From: Bradyrhizobium sp. OK095
GTDB taxonomy: Bacteria; Pseudomonadota; Alphaproteobacteria; Rhizobiales; Xanthobacteraceae
Assembly: GCF_900109945.1 (NCBI RefSeq)
Contig: NZ_FOBX01000001.1
Location: 992,001 to 1,056,000, forward strand
DNA length: 64,000 nt
Direction of reading: 5' to 3'
Under the pieces are notes generated by a model. It was not told the origin of the DNA and ran no database searches. It saw only the letters and a list, made by a program, of their open reading frames with translations. Numbering within the stretch: the first letter of the stretch is position 1; every line of letters begins with the position of its first letter. Of the stretch, positions 35,849 through 44,370 are shown one piece after another. The position numbers and the translations under genes are program-made.

Positions 35849-36094
35849 TCAGCTGGCGCCAAAGGCCTTGAAGGTGATGATGGTGAGGGTGTCCTGGATG
35901 CCCGGCAGCACCTGCACCTTCTCGTTGATGAAGTGGCCGATGTCGGTGTCGTTGTCGACGTAGAACTTCACCAGCAGATCGTAATGGCCGGCGGTGGAGT
36001 AGATCTCGGAGGCGATCTCGGCTTCGGCAAGCGCATTGGCGACCGTGTAGGACTGGCCGAGCTTGCATTTGATCTGGACGAAAAAGGGAACCAT
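35849..36094 (-). CDS. Stand-alone Lrp/AsnC ligand-binding (RAM) domain protein
   Basis: An 81-residue protein made only of the AsnC_trans_reg/RAM sensor domain: MVPFFVQIKCKLGQSYTVAN, AGHYDLLVKFYVDNDTDIGHFINEKV and GIQDTLTIITFKAF. There is no DNA-binding helix-turn-helix, so it is a SraA-like stand-alone effector sensor, perhaps pairing with full-length Lrp proteins. I choose ATG 36094 because it begins the first strand of the domain; a frame 20 codons longer exists. It is 90 bases upstream of the PqqD-like gene and might share its promoter. Confidence 0.85.
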   Translation of the reverse strand: MVPFFVQIKCKLGQSYTVANALAEAEIASEIYSTAGHYDLLVKFYVDNDTDIGHFINEKVQVLPGIQDTLTIITFKAFGAS

Positions 36095-36182
36095 TGCAGT
36101 CACTCCGAAAGCGTAGCTGGCGGATAATAGGCCAAAACTGCCCCGCTTTAGCAAGCGGACTTGCCGGCCGCCAGTCCGGCGC

Positions 36183-38165
36183 TCAGGAGGTCACGGTCGC
36201 CGCGGCAAATGCGTCCCTGAGCCGCTCCGCCAGCTCGGCCTTGCGGTAGGGCTTGGTCAGGATGATCGCCTGCGCCTGCGCGCGGCCCTGCTCGACCAGG
36301 GCCTCCAGCGCATAGCCCGAGGTGAACAGGACCGGCAGCGAGGGGCGAAGCCGCCGGGCCTGTTCGGCGAGGTCCCAGCCGCTCATGCCGCCGGGCATGA
36401 TGATGTCGGTGAACAGCATGTCGATGCCGGGGTCGGTACGCAGCCGCTGCAAGGCCTCCTTGCCGTTGACGGCGGCGACGACGCGATAGCCGAGCGCCTC
36501 CACCCTCTGGATCACCGAGGAGCGCACGAACGGATCGTCCTCCGCGATCAGGATCGTCTCGTGGCCGCGCGGCGCGGCCTCGTCGTTCTCCAGCATGTCG
36601 CCTGAGGATTGTCCGGCGCCGGCGCGCGGCAGGTAGATCCGGACCGTCGTCCCCAGCCCCTGCTCGCTATAGATCGAGACGTGGCCGTCGGATTGCTTGG
36701 CGAAGCCATAGACCATCGAGAGCCCGAGTCCCGAACCCTTGCCCACGTCCTTGGTCGTGAAGAACGGCTCGAAGGCATGCTCGACGACCTCAGGCGTCAT
36801 GCCTTCGCCGTCGTCGGTGACGGAGATCAGGGCGTAGCTGCCGGACGTCACCTCCGGGTGCATAGCGCGATAGTCCTCGTCGATCGCGGCGAACTCCGTG
36901 CTCAGCGTCAGATGTCCTCCGGATGGCATGGCGTCTTGTGCGTTCAGCGCAAGGTTCAGCACGGCGGATTCGAGCTGGGCGCGGTCGGCGAATGCCAGGA
37001 CCGTGCCGAGCCCGAAGGCCGTCCTGATCTCGATGCTCTCGCGCAAGGTGCGCTTGAGCAGCTTGACCATGGATTCGAGCAGCTCGCGGCAATCGATCGC
37101 TTGCGGCTGGAGGAACTGGCGGCGGCTGAACGCGAGCAGCCGCTGCGTCAGCTCCGCGCCGCGTTCGCCGGACTCGCAGATGTCGTCGGCAAACTGCCGC
37201 AAGTCGGGGCGGGCCTTGAGCTGCTCGCTCAGATGCTCGGCATTGCCGATGATGACGGTCAGCAAATTGTTGAAGTCGTGGGCGATGCCGCCGGAGAGCT
37301 GGCCGACCGTTTCCATCTTCTGTGCCTGCTGGAGCTGCTGCTCGGTCAGCTTGCGCGCGGTCAGGTCGTGGATGATTCCGACGAAGATCAGTTCGCCGTC
37401 CTGCGTCGCCTGTCCGACCGACAGCTCCATCGGAAAGGTCGATCCGTCCTTGCGCAGGCCCGTGGCTTCGCCGCCGGTCGCGAAATGCCTGGCGTCGCGG
37501 TCGGGCAACATGCTCGCTCCGCCGGGCATCAGCATTCTGACGTTGCGGTTCATCACCTCGCTGGCGTTGTAGCCGAACAATCTTTCGCAGGCCGGGTTGA
37601 ACAACAGGATGCGGTCCTGCGCGTCGAACAGGATGACCCCGTCGACTGCGGTCTCGACGATCGCGGTGAGGCGGGTCATGCTTTCACGCGTCGCGCGCTG
37701 GGCATCTCTGACCTGCCGGAGCAGCAGCGTTGCGTCCCGGCTCTTGATCTCCTCCTCCTCGAGCGCGGCCTGGACCTTCTGGAGCTCGAACGGGGAGGGG
37801 ATCGTCAGGATCTTCGGCAACAGCGGCCAGAGCGCCCCGGCCGTGAAGATCGATGCAACCGCCGTCGCCGCCTTGACCAGGCCCTCGATGCCGTAGACCG
37901 GGACCCAGAGGGTGTAGATCGACAGCACATGGGTCAGGCCGCACGCCATGATGAAGATCGCGAAGGCCCAATAGACCCAGCCGAACTGGAGGTCGCGCCG
38001 CTTGGTGACGAGGATCGTGAGGGCAAACGGAATCGAGAAATAGGCGGCCGCGATGAGGGCGTCCGAGACCACGTGGAGCCAGATCAACTCGGGCTCCCAC
38101 AGCAAGCAGATGCCGTGCGGTGAAAACATCGAGGAGTCGAGGATGCGTTCGAAGTAGGCCCACAT
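36183..38165 (-). CDS. Hybrid sensor histidine kinase with an ETR1-like ethylene/copper-binding membrane domain
   Basis: A 660-residue hybrid kinase (or 683 if an ATG at 38234 is used; GGTGG precedes ATG 38165). The first 110 residues have three membrane helices like plant ethylene receptors: Asp35, Tyr42, Ile45, Pro46, Ile72, Cys75 and His79 stand at exactly the spacing of ETR1 Asp25, Tyr32, Ile35, Pro36, Ile62, Cys65 and His69. A PAS domain follows (about 165-285), then HisKA with phospho-acceptor His in GGIAHDFNNLL (about 295), HATPase with NLALNAQDAM and GKGSGLGLSMVYG, and a receiver domain with the phospho-Asp in MLFTDIIMP (about 586). The output partner is not adjacent. Confidence 0.88.
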   Translation of the reverse strand: MWAYFERILDSSMFSPHGICLLWEPELIWLHVVSDALIAAAYFSIPFALTILVTKRRDLQFGWVYWAFAIFIMACGLTHVLSIYTLWVPVYGIEGLVKAATAVASIFTAGALWPLLPKILTIPSPFELQKVQAALEEEEIKSRDATLLLRQVRDAQRATRESMTRLTAIVETAVDGVILFDAQDRILLFNPACERLFGYNASEVMNRNVRMLMPGGASMLPDRDARHFATGGEATGLRKDGSTFPMELSVGQATQDGELIFVGIIHDLTARKLTEQQLQQAQKMETVGQLSGGIAHDFNNLLTVIIGNAEHLSEQLKARPDLRQFADDICESGERGAELTQRLLAFSRRQFLQPQAIDCRELLESMVKLLKRTLRESIEIRTAFGLGTVLAFADRAQLESAVLNLALNAQDAMPSGGHLTLSTEFAAIDEDYRAMHPEVTSGSYALISVTDDGEGMTPEVVEHAFEPFFTTKDVGKGSGLGLSMVYGFAKQSDGHVSIYSEQGLGTTVRIYLPRAGAGQSSGDMLENDEAAPRGHETILIAEDDPFVRSSVIQRVEALGYRVVAAVNGKEALQRLRTDPGIDMLFTDIIMPGGMSGWDLAEQARRLRPSLPVLFTSGYALEALVEQGRAQAQAIILTKPYRKAELAERLRDAFAAATVTS

Positions 38166-38427
38166 GATTCCACCCCGGGAGAGCTGCGGGCCGGGGGTGG
38201 CCCGCAACATGGTGTCGCTGGACGGTTCCACCACCTAACTTCTCACTCATCGATGTGGACGCCAAGGCCTAAGCTAAATCGCCCTTATATTTTGCAGCCT
38301 GTGCACGATTCCGGGACGACAAGGCCGCGCCGCATTGTCTCCGCCTGATTCGTCCGGCTTGCCGGCGTTCCGTGGTCGCGCTAGGACAGGCCATGGCGGT
38401 GTCCCTCTCAAGCGAATGTCTCCGGCG

Positions 38428-39228
38428 ATGACAACTGCAGTCGCGCTCACCATTGCGGGCTCGGATTCGAGCGGCGGCGCCGGCATCCAGGCCGACCTCA
38501 AGACCTTTGCCGCGCTCGGCGTCTATGGCGCCTCCGCCATCACGGCGCTCACCGCGCAGAACACGCGCGGCGTGACCGGCATTCACGCGGTGCCCGCCGA
38601 ATTCGTCACCGCGCAGATCGATGCCGTGTTTTCCGATCTCGACATCGGTGCAGTGAAGATCGGCATGGTGGCGCAGGCTGCCAGCATCGATGCGATCGCG
38701 GCCGCGCTGTCGCGCTGGAAGCCTCAACACATCGTGCTCGATCCCGTGATGGTCGCAACCTCCGGCGACCGCCTGCTGGCGTCCGAGGCCGTCGAAGCGT
38801 TGCGCAAAAAACTGATGCCGCTCGCCTCGGTGATCACACCGAACCTGCCGGAGGCCGCGGCTCTGCTCGACGAGCCCATTGCACGAAGCGAAGCCGAGAT
38901 CGAGAGCCAGGGGCGGCGGCTGATGGCGCTCGGCTGCCGTGCGGTCCTGATCAAGGGCGGCCACGGCGAGGGTGCCGAGAGCACCGACTATCTCGTCGAT
39001 TCCCGGAAAACGATCGCGCTCGCCGCGCCGCGCGTCGCCACTCAAAACACCCATGGCACCGGCTGCTCGCTGTCCTCGGCGGTCGCGGCGGGGCTCGCCA
39101 AGGGCGAGGATCTCGAGCACGCGGTGCGCAATGCCAAGGCCTGGATCAGCGCCGCGATTGCGGCCGCCGACCGTTTCAGCGTCGGTCACGGCCACGGGCC
39201 GATCCATCATTTCCACAAGTTCTACTGA
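38428..39228 (+). CDS. thiD: Hydroxymethylpyrimidine/phosphomethylpyrimidine kinase
   Basis: A 266-residue ribokinase-fold kinase. It begins [22 protein letters not shown], the ThiD N-terminal signature, with [24 protein letters not shown] and the C-terminal anion hole [15 protein letters not shown]. It phosphorylates HMP and HMP-phosphate in thiamine biosynthesis. ATG 38428 is chosen over ATG 38416, four codons earlier, because it directly precedes the family motif. No TPP riboswitch can be recognised upstream. Confidence 0.93.
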   Translation: MTTAVALTIAGSDSSGGAGIQADLKTFAALGVYGASAITALTAQNTRGVTGIHAVPAEFVTAQIDAVFSDLDIGAVKIGMVAQAASIDAIAAALSRWKPQHIVLDPVMVATSGDRLLASEAVEALRKKLMPLASVITPNLPEAAALLDEPIARSEAEIESQGRRLMALGCRAVLIKGGHGEGAESTDYLVDSRKTIALAAPRVATQNTHGTGCSLSSAVAAGLAKGEDLEHAVRNAKAWISAAIAAADRFSVGHGHGPIHHFHKFY

Positions 39229-39327
39229 CGCCGGCGGCGCGCGGCGCCACTGATCCCGGCATGAACCACCAAGGCCGTGCGATTCCGCAGCTTTGCGGAG
39301 GCCGCCGCGGCCCCATGTCGCCTGATT

Positions 39328-39339
39328 GTCGCATGCGAC
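39328..39339. promoter_or_regulatory. Perfect 12-bp palindrome GTCGCATGCGAC
   Basis: A perfect palindrome within the 217-base gap before the phospholipase gene, 65 bases upstream of the PHO box. It could be an operator half-site pair or chance; no regulator is known to me for it. Confidence 0.3.
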
Positions 39340-39403
39340 TGATATTCGCGGGGAGGGCGAGGCAAGGTCTGATTCGTATCTGAGGGTGCCTCAAGGGTTC
39401 AAT

Positions 39404-39421
39404 CTGTCATCCCCCTGTCAC
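39404..39421 (+). promoter_or_regulatory. PHO box (PhoB-binding site)
   Basis: CTGTCAT, CCCC, CTGTCAC: the two 7-base direct repeats separated by four bases match the PhoB consensus CTGTCAT-N4-CTGTCAT at 13 of 14 positions. It ends 24 bases before the ATG at 39446. The site suits the genes below, which resemble the phosphate-starvation lipid-remodelling pair plcP-agt of rhizobia. Confidence 0.82.
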
Positions 39422-39445
39422 GGGACATTTGTTACAGGCTGACGC

Positions 39446-40258
39446 ATGGGAAGTTACGATGTGAGTGACGAGAGCCCGGAACGGCGCTTTCGCACGTTGT
39501 TTATCTCCGACGTCCATCTCGGAGCCCGCGGTTCTCAGGCCGACCTTCTGCTCGACTTCCTGCGTTTCCATGATGCCGACACGATCTATCTCGTCGGCGA
39601 TATCGTCGACGGCTGGGCGCTGAAATCGAGCTGGCACTGGCCGCAATCGCATAACGACCTGGTCCAGAAGCTGCTGCGCAAGGCGCGCAAGGGCGCCAAG
39701 GTCATCTACATCCCCGGCAATCACGACGAATTCCTGCGCAACTATTACGGCACCCATTTCGGCGGCATCGACGTGGTCGAGAACACCGTCCACACCAGCG
39801 CGGACGGCAAGCGCTACCTCGTCATCCACGGCGACATCTTCGACCTCGTGGTGCAGAACGCGCGCTGGCTCGCGCATCTCGGCGACAAGGCCTACGACTT
39901 CGCGATCCAGATGAATCGCTTCGTCAACTTCTTCCGGCGCATGTTCAAGGTGCCCTATTGGTCGCTGTCGCAATGGGCCAAGCAGAAGGTGAAGAACGCC
40001 GTCAACTATATCGGCGCGTTCGAGCAGGCGCTTGCCGCGGAAGCGCGCCGCCATGACGCCGACGGCGTGATCTGCGGCCACATTCACTACGCCGTGATCC
40101 GTGACGAGGGCGGCATCCGCTACATGAATTGCGGCGACTGGGTGGAGAGCTGCACCGCGCTGGTCGAGCACGACGACGGCCATTTCGAGATCATCACCTG
40201 GGCGGATCACGCGCAGAAGCCTGCGGAAGTCCCGCAGGTCGCGGCAAGGGCTGCCTGA
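39446..40258 (+). CDS. plcP: Metallophosphoesterase, PlcP-like phospholipase C (annotated family: UDP-2,3-diacylglucosamine diphosphatase)
   Basis: A 270-residue metallophosphoesterase: TLFISDVHLGARG, YLVGDIVDGW, IPGNHDEFLR, VIHGDIFD and CGHIHYAVI carry the two-metal ligands Asp, His, Asn. The family is that of LpxH-like enzymes, but the rhizobial member PlcP cleaves phosphatidylcholine to diacylglycerol under phosphate limitation (known in Sinorhizobium). Three things point to PlcP instead of LpxH: the PHO box upstream, the DADTIYLVGDI segment I recall from PlcP, and the following glycosyltransferase, which corresponds to Agt. The assignment is from memory and context. Confidence 0.75.
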   Translation: MGSYDVSDESPERRFRTLFISDVHLGARGSQADLLLDFLRFHDADTIYLVGDIVDGWALKSSWHWPQSHNDLVQKLLRKARKGAKVIYIPGNHDEFLRNYYGTHFGGIDVVENTVHTSADGKRYLVIHGDIFDLVVQNARWLAHLGDKAYDFAIQMNRFVNFFRRMFKVPYWSLSQWAKQKVKNAVNYIGAFEQALAAEARRHDADGVICGHIHYAVIRDEGGIRYMNCGDWVESCTALVEHDDGHFEIITWADHAQKPAEVPQVAARAA

Positions 40259-41301
40259 TGCGCATCCTGGTCGCGACCGACGCCTGGCACCCGCAAGTCA
40301 ACGGTGTGGTTCGGACGCTGACCAAGCTTGCCGACGCAGCCGAGGCGCTCGGCGCCGAATTCACGTTCCTGACGCCGCAATCGTTCCCAACATTTGCGAT
40401 GCCGAGCTATCGCGACGTGCGGCTGGCGATGCCGCGCCCGGCGCGAATCGCAAAGCTGATCGCAGAAGCACGCCCGGACAGCATCCACATTGCGACGGAA
40501 GGGCCGATCGGCCTGATGGTCCGCCGATATTGCCGCCAGCGCAAACTGCCGTTCACGAGCAGCTTCCACACGCGCTTTCCCGAATATGTCCGCGCCCGGA
40601 TGCCGGTTCCGGAATCTCTGATCTGGCGGGCGCTGCGTCGTTTCCATGCGCCCAGCCGCGCCGTGTTGGCGGCAACCCCGGCACTCGCCCGCGAACTGAC
40701 CGACCGCGGCTTCGACAATGTGCTGCTGTGGCCGCGCGGCGTCGACACCGGTTTGTTCCATCCCCGCGCCATCGATCTCTGCCTGCCGGCGCCGGTGTTC
40801 CTGTCGGTCGGCCGCGTCGCGGTGGAGAAGAATCTCGAGGCGTTCCTCGACCTCGATCTGCCCGGCACCAAGGTGATCGTCGGCGACGGACCCGCACGTG
40901 TCGCGCTGGAGGAAGCCTATCCGGATGCGATCTTCCTTGGGGAAAAGCACGGCGAGGCGCTGGCGGACATCTATGCTGCCGCCGACGTGTTCGTGTTTCC
41001 CAGCAAGACCGACACGTTCGGTCTGGTCCTGCTGGAGGCGCTCGCGAGTGGCCTGCCGGTTGCGGCCTTCCCGGTGAAGGGCCCCCGCGACGTGATCGGC
41101 GATGCGCCGGTTGGCGCGCTGGATCACGACCTGCGCAACGCCTGCTTCGCGGCGCTCGACGTCTCCCGGCAGGACTGTGTGGAGTTCGCCTCCAACTACA
41201 CCTGGGAGGCCTCGGCGAGGGCCTTCATAGACAGCATTTTGGCGGTCGGCGCGGTGCTGCCGGGCCGAAACGGCACGGAACAGCCACGCTTCGTCGCCTG
41301 A
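40258..41301 (+). CDS. Glycosyltransferase family 4, Agt-like diacylglycerol glycosyltransferase candidate
   Basis: A 347-residue GT-B enzyme starting at ATG 40258, which overlaps the phosphoesterase stop (TGATG), so the two are translationally coupled. ILVATDAWHPQVNGVVRTL is the typical N-terminus of the GT4 group that includes PimB-like mannosyltransferases and rhizobial Agt; the donor site has FPSKTDTFGLVLLEALASGLPV. With PlcP supplying diacylglycerol, this enzyme would make glucosyl- or glucuronosyl-diacylglycerol that replaces phospholipids under phosphate starvation. The sugar specificity is inference. Confidence 0.75.
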   Translation: MRILVATDAWHPQVNGVVRTLTKLADAAEALGAEFTFLTPQSFPTFAMPSYRDVRLAMPRPARIAKLIAEARPDSIHIATEGPIGLMVRRYCRQRKLPFTSSFHTRFPEYVRARMPVPESLIWRALRRFHAPSRAVLAATPALARELTDRGFDNVLLWPRGVDTGLFHPRAIDLCLPAPVFLSVGRVAVEKNLEAFLDLDLPGTKVIVGDGPARVALEEAYPDAIFLGEKHGEALADIYAAADVFVFPSKTDTFGLVLLEALASGLPVAAFPVKGPRDVIGDAPVGALDHDLRNACFAALDVSRQDCVEFASNYTWEASARAFIDSILAVGAVLPGRNGTEQPRFVA

Positions 41302-41364
41302 GGGGAAGAAATCCTCACGCCGGGGTGTCTTGCCCGGGCCTCGATAGCCGCGGTACAGTCGGCA

Positions 41365-42348
41365 ATGACCGAACAGCTCCTCCCGATCGGGCCTGCCGAT
41401 ATCGATGCCGCGGCGCGCGTGCTCGCGCCCTTCGCCGTCCGCACCCCACTGTTGTCCTTTCCCGTGCTCAACGAGCGCGTCGGTGCAAAAGTGTTCCTGA
41501 AGCCGGAGATGCTCCAGCGCACCGGCTCCTTCAAGTTCCGAGGCGCCTTCAACAAAGTGTACTCGATCCCGCAGGACAAGCGCGCCGGCGGCGTCGTCGC
41601 GTTCTCGTCCGGCAATCATGCGCAGGGCGTGGCGGCGGCGGCAAAGATCCTCGACATGCACGCAACCATCGTGATGCCCGCGGACGCGCCGCTGTCCAAG
41701 CGCGAGCGCACCAAATCCTATGGCGCCGACGTCGTGCTGTACGACCGCTACAACGACGACCGCGAGGCGATCTCGCGCGGCATCGCCGAGAAGCGCGGCG
41801 CGACTCTGGTCAGGCCCTACGACGATCCCTTCGTGATCGCGGGGCAGGGCACCGCCGGCCGTGAGATCGCCGAGGACATGGCAACGCTCGGCCTTTCGCC
41901 TGACATCGTGGTAGCGCCGGCCTCGGGCGGCGGCCTGATCGCAGGCGTCGCGACCGCCGTGAAAGCGCGCTATCCGCTGGCCGAGATCGTGGTGGCCGAG
42001 CCCGAAGCGTTCGACGATCACAGCATTTCGCTGACTGCGGGGCACCGTGAGCCGCATGCGCCTGCGGGCCGCACCATCTGCGATGCGCTCATGGCCCTGA
42101 TCCCCGGTGAGATGACCTTTGCGATCAACAGCAAGCTGCTGGCGCGCGGCGTGACCGCCTCGGACAAGGAAGTCGGCGCGGCGGTTTCGTTCGCCTACCA
42201 CGAGCTGAAGCTCGTGGTCGAGCCGGGCGGCGCCGTCGGCCTCGCCGCGTTGCTCGCGGGGCGTCTCAACGTCGCCGGCAAGAACGTGGTCATCGTGCTC
42301 TCCGGCGGCAATGTCGATGCGGATCTGTTTGCCGAGCTGGTGGCCTGA
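41365..42348 (+). CDS. Threonine/serine dehydratase (PLP fold type II)
   Basis: A 327-residue enzyme of the tryptophan-synthase-beta PLP family: PEMLQRTGSFKFRGAFNK contains the Schiff-base Lys, FSSGNHAQGVAAAAKIL is the substrate-binding loop, VAPASGGGLIAG binds the PLP phosphate, and VEPGGAVGLAALL with LSGGNVD completes the motif set. It lacks the C-terminal regulatory ACT domain of biosynthetic IlvA, so it belongs to the catabolic threonine dehydratase/serine racemase group. It may deaminate threonine or serine or racemise serine. Confidence 0.9.
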   Translation: MTEQLLPIGPADIDAAARVLAPFAVRTPLLSFPVLNERVGAKVFLKPEMLQRTGSFKFRGAFNKVYSIPQDKRAGGVVAFSSGNHAQGVAAAAKILDMHATIVMPADAPLSKRERTKSYGADVVLYDRYNDDREAISRGIAEKRGATLVRPYDDPFVIAGQGTAGREIAEDMATLGLSPDIVVAPASGGGLIAGVATAVKARYPLAEIVVAEPEAFDDHSISLTAGHREPHAPAGRTICDALMALIPGEMTFAINSKLLARGVTASDKEVGAAVSFAYHELKLVVEPGGAVGLAALLAGRLNVAGKNVVIVLSGGNVDADLFAELVA

Positions 42349-42371
42349 GTTTCTAAGCTTTTGACATGAAG

Positions 42372-42402
42372 AAGGGGCAGAGCGTTTCCGCTCTGCCCCT
42401 TT
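42372..42402. terminator. Bidirectional terminator between dehydratase and caspase-like genes
   Basis: AAGGGGCAGAGCG (42372-42384) pairs with CGCTCTGCCCCTT (42389-42401) over a TTTC loop. The stem has A residues on one side and T residues on the other. The genes converge here. Confidence 0.85.
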
Positions 42403-42421
42403 GTCGTTTGGCGTGTGGCGA

Positions 42422-44200
42422 TCAGTGCATGAAGCCGCGGTGGTTGTTGCCGCCGCCATTGTTGCCCTGCGACTGGTTCATCGACTGGCGGAAGTTGTTG
42501 CTGCCGCCATTGCCCGTCGCGTTGAATTGCGGCCGGTTGTTCTGCTGGGTATTCTGAACCTGCACCTTGTTCACCGGGTTATTGTTGATCTTCGCGCCAT
42601 TGTTGATGCGGATCGGGTTGGTCTGCGTCTGAACGACCGGCTTCGTATCGACCGTCGTGCCACCCTTGCCGACATTCACCGGCATGCTCACGATCTTGCC
42701 AGGAGTGCCGTTGGCATTGCCGGCGTTCGGCGTAGTGTTGGTCGCAGGCAGCGTCACGATCTTGCCGATGCCGCCATTGGTGTTGGTCGGCGCAGGCAGG
42801 GTGACGATCTTGCCCGGGGTTTGCGACGACGTGCCGTTCGGCTGGTTGTTGCCGGCCGGCAAATTGACGATCTGGCCGCCATTGCCGAGCTTGCCGATGA
42901 CGTTGCTGTCGACCGGCTTCTGCACGACCGGCAGATTGCCGTTCATCTGCGACCCGCCATTGCCCTGCTGCATCAGCGGCATGTATTTGGGCTGGCCGAG
43001 ATTGCCGATCTTGAAGATCGGATTGACGTTCTGTGGCGCCAGGAACTTGGTGGCCTGCATCAGGGGGATTTGCTTCGGCTGCGCCTCGAGGTTCAGCGCT
43101 ACCTTCGCATAAGGGGTGTTGCCGTAGCTGTCGTAGAAGTTCTTGTAGCCGAGCGGCGAGTTCGCGAGTACCGCCTTGTGCCAGGCCTGCGTGAGCAGCA
43201 GGTTGTTCAGCAGCCAGCGGACGTGGTCGCACAGCGGGTCGTGCGGATACATCTGGATGAACTCCTGATAGTACTCCGGCCGAGCCTCGGACACGACGTA
43301 GTCATAGGCCTGCCGGGTCGAGCGGCTCGGCAGGTTGGAGGCCATCTGCACGACGGGCGCATTCACCGGCGCGCGGTTGGCGGCAATGGCGGTGTCACCG
43401 AAGAAGGTGAAGTCAGACGTCAGCGACGAGCTCTCCCACGGGATCTGCGCGCCGAGGGTGGTCTGGTTCACTTCGAGGCGCACGCGCTTGAACAGCTGCT
43501 CGATCGGCACGTTGGGCTCGCGCGCAACGTTCAGGAAGGCCTGGGTGTAGGGGCTGTGGCCGCCGGTGCCGTCCTGCGCTTCCGCGCCCGGGGCGGTCGA
43601 GTAGCCGACGATCGAGCCGTTCGGGGCATCGACGATGGCGAGGCCGCGGCCGGCATCATTCACGTTCGGGAACGGGTTGTTGCGGCAGGCATCGAGGATG
43701 ACGATACGCATGCGGCTCGGGATCGTCTCCAGCGTCGACATCACGTCGACGAGACGAACCGAATTGTTGACGAGTTCGGTCTGGCTGGAGACCTTGGCAT
43801 CGACCGGAACCAGATAGTTCTCGCCGGCGAGCTGCACGCCGTGGCCGGCGTAATAGATCATCGCCACCGTGTTCGGACCGCGCGCGGAGACTTTTGCGGA
43901 AAAGTCCTGCACGACGCGGAGCATGTCGTTCTGGGTCAGGTCGGTCGCCGCAACCACCTCGAAGCCGGCCGAGTTCAAGAACTGCGCCATCGACTCGGCA
44001 TCATTGTCGGGATTGGCGAGCTGCGGCGCGTTCTGGTAGTTCGAATTGCCGATCACCAGCGCAACCCGCTGTTCTGGGCCTTGCAGCGCGGTGGGGGCCG
44101 GCTGGACCGGGGCGACTTGCGCGGAGACAGGGCCGCAGGCGAAGCCGAACAGGCTTCCCACGAGGCTAGCCGTCATCAGGAAAGGCTTTAGGCGGAACAT
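42422..44200 (-). CDS. Caspase-family (orthocaspase/C14) protein with Asn/Gly-rich repeat tail
   Basis: A 592-residue secreted or periplasmic protein. ATG 44200 is chosen because it starts a signal peptide (MFRLKPFLMTASLVGSLFGFACG, ending about residue 28); a longer frame upstream has unlikely composition. The caspase p20 domain (about 44-275) has RVALVIGNSNY, the catalytic His120 in YYAGHG and Cys172 in ILDACRNNP. After residue 275 comes a helical region, and from about 438 the protein is low-complexity: four imperfect G-x-I-V-x-(L/M)-P repeats at about 438-505, then an Asn/Gln/Gly-rich tail ending in NNHRGFMH. Substrate and activation are unknown. Confidence 0.88.
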   Translation of the reverse strand: MFRLKPFLMTASLVGSLFGFACGPVSAQVAPVQPAPTALQGPEQRVALVIGNSNYQNAPQLANPDNDAESMAQFLNSAGFEVVAATDLTQNDMLRVVQDFSAKVSARGPNTVAMIYYAGHGVQLAGENYLVPVDAKVSSQTELVNNSVRLVDVMSTLETIPSRMRIVILDACRNNPFPNVNDAGRGLAIVDAPNGSIVGYSTAPGAEAQDGTGGHSPYTQAFLNVAREPNVPIEQLFKRVRLEVNQTTLGAQIPWESSSLTSDFTFFGDTAIAANRAPVNAPVVQMASNLPSRSTRQAYDYVVSEARPEYYQEFIQMYPHDPLCDHVRWLLNNLLLTQAWHKAVLANSPLGYKNFYDSYGNTPYAKVALNLEAQPKQIPLMQATKFLAPQNVNPIFKIGNLGQPKYMPLMQQGNGGSQMNGNLPVVQKPVDSNVIGKLGNGGQIVNLPAGNNQPNGTSSQTPGKIVTLPAPTNTNGGIGKIVTLPATNTTPNAGNANGTPGKIVSMPVNVGKGGTTVDTKPVVQTQTNPIRINNGAKINNNPVNKVQVQNTQQNNRPQFNATGNGGSNNFRQSMNQSQGNNGGGNNHRGFMH

Positions 44201-44370
44201 GGCGTGCTCCTCTGGCACTGATCTCGATGCGAGATTGGTTGCGAGGAAGCCTGGCCGCGTTCGAGGCGGAGGTCCGTGATGGCGATCACCATGGTAGGCT
44301 GCGTGATCTGAATCACGCTTGGAACCTGCTATGGTGAGCGGAAGAGACGCTTGGGAGGACATTCCGTCAC

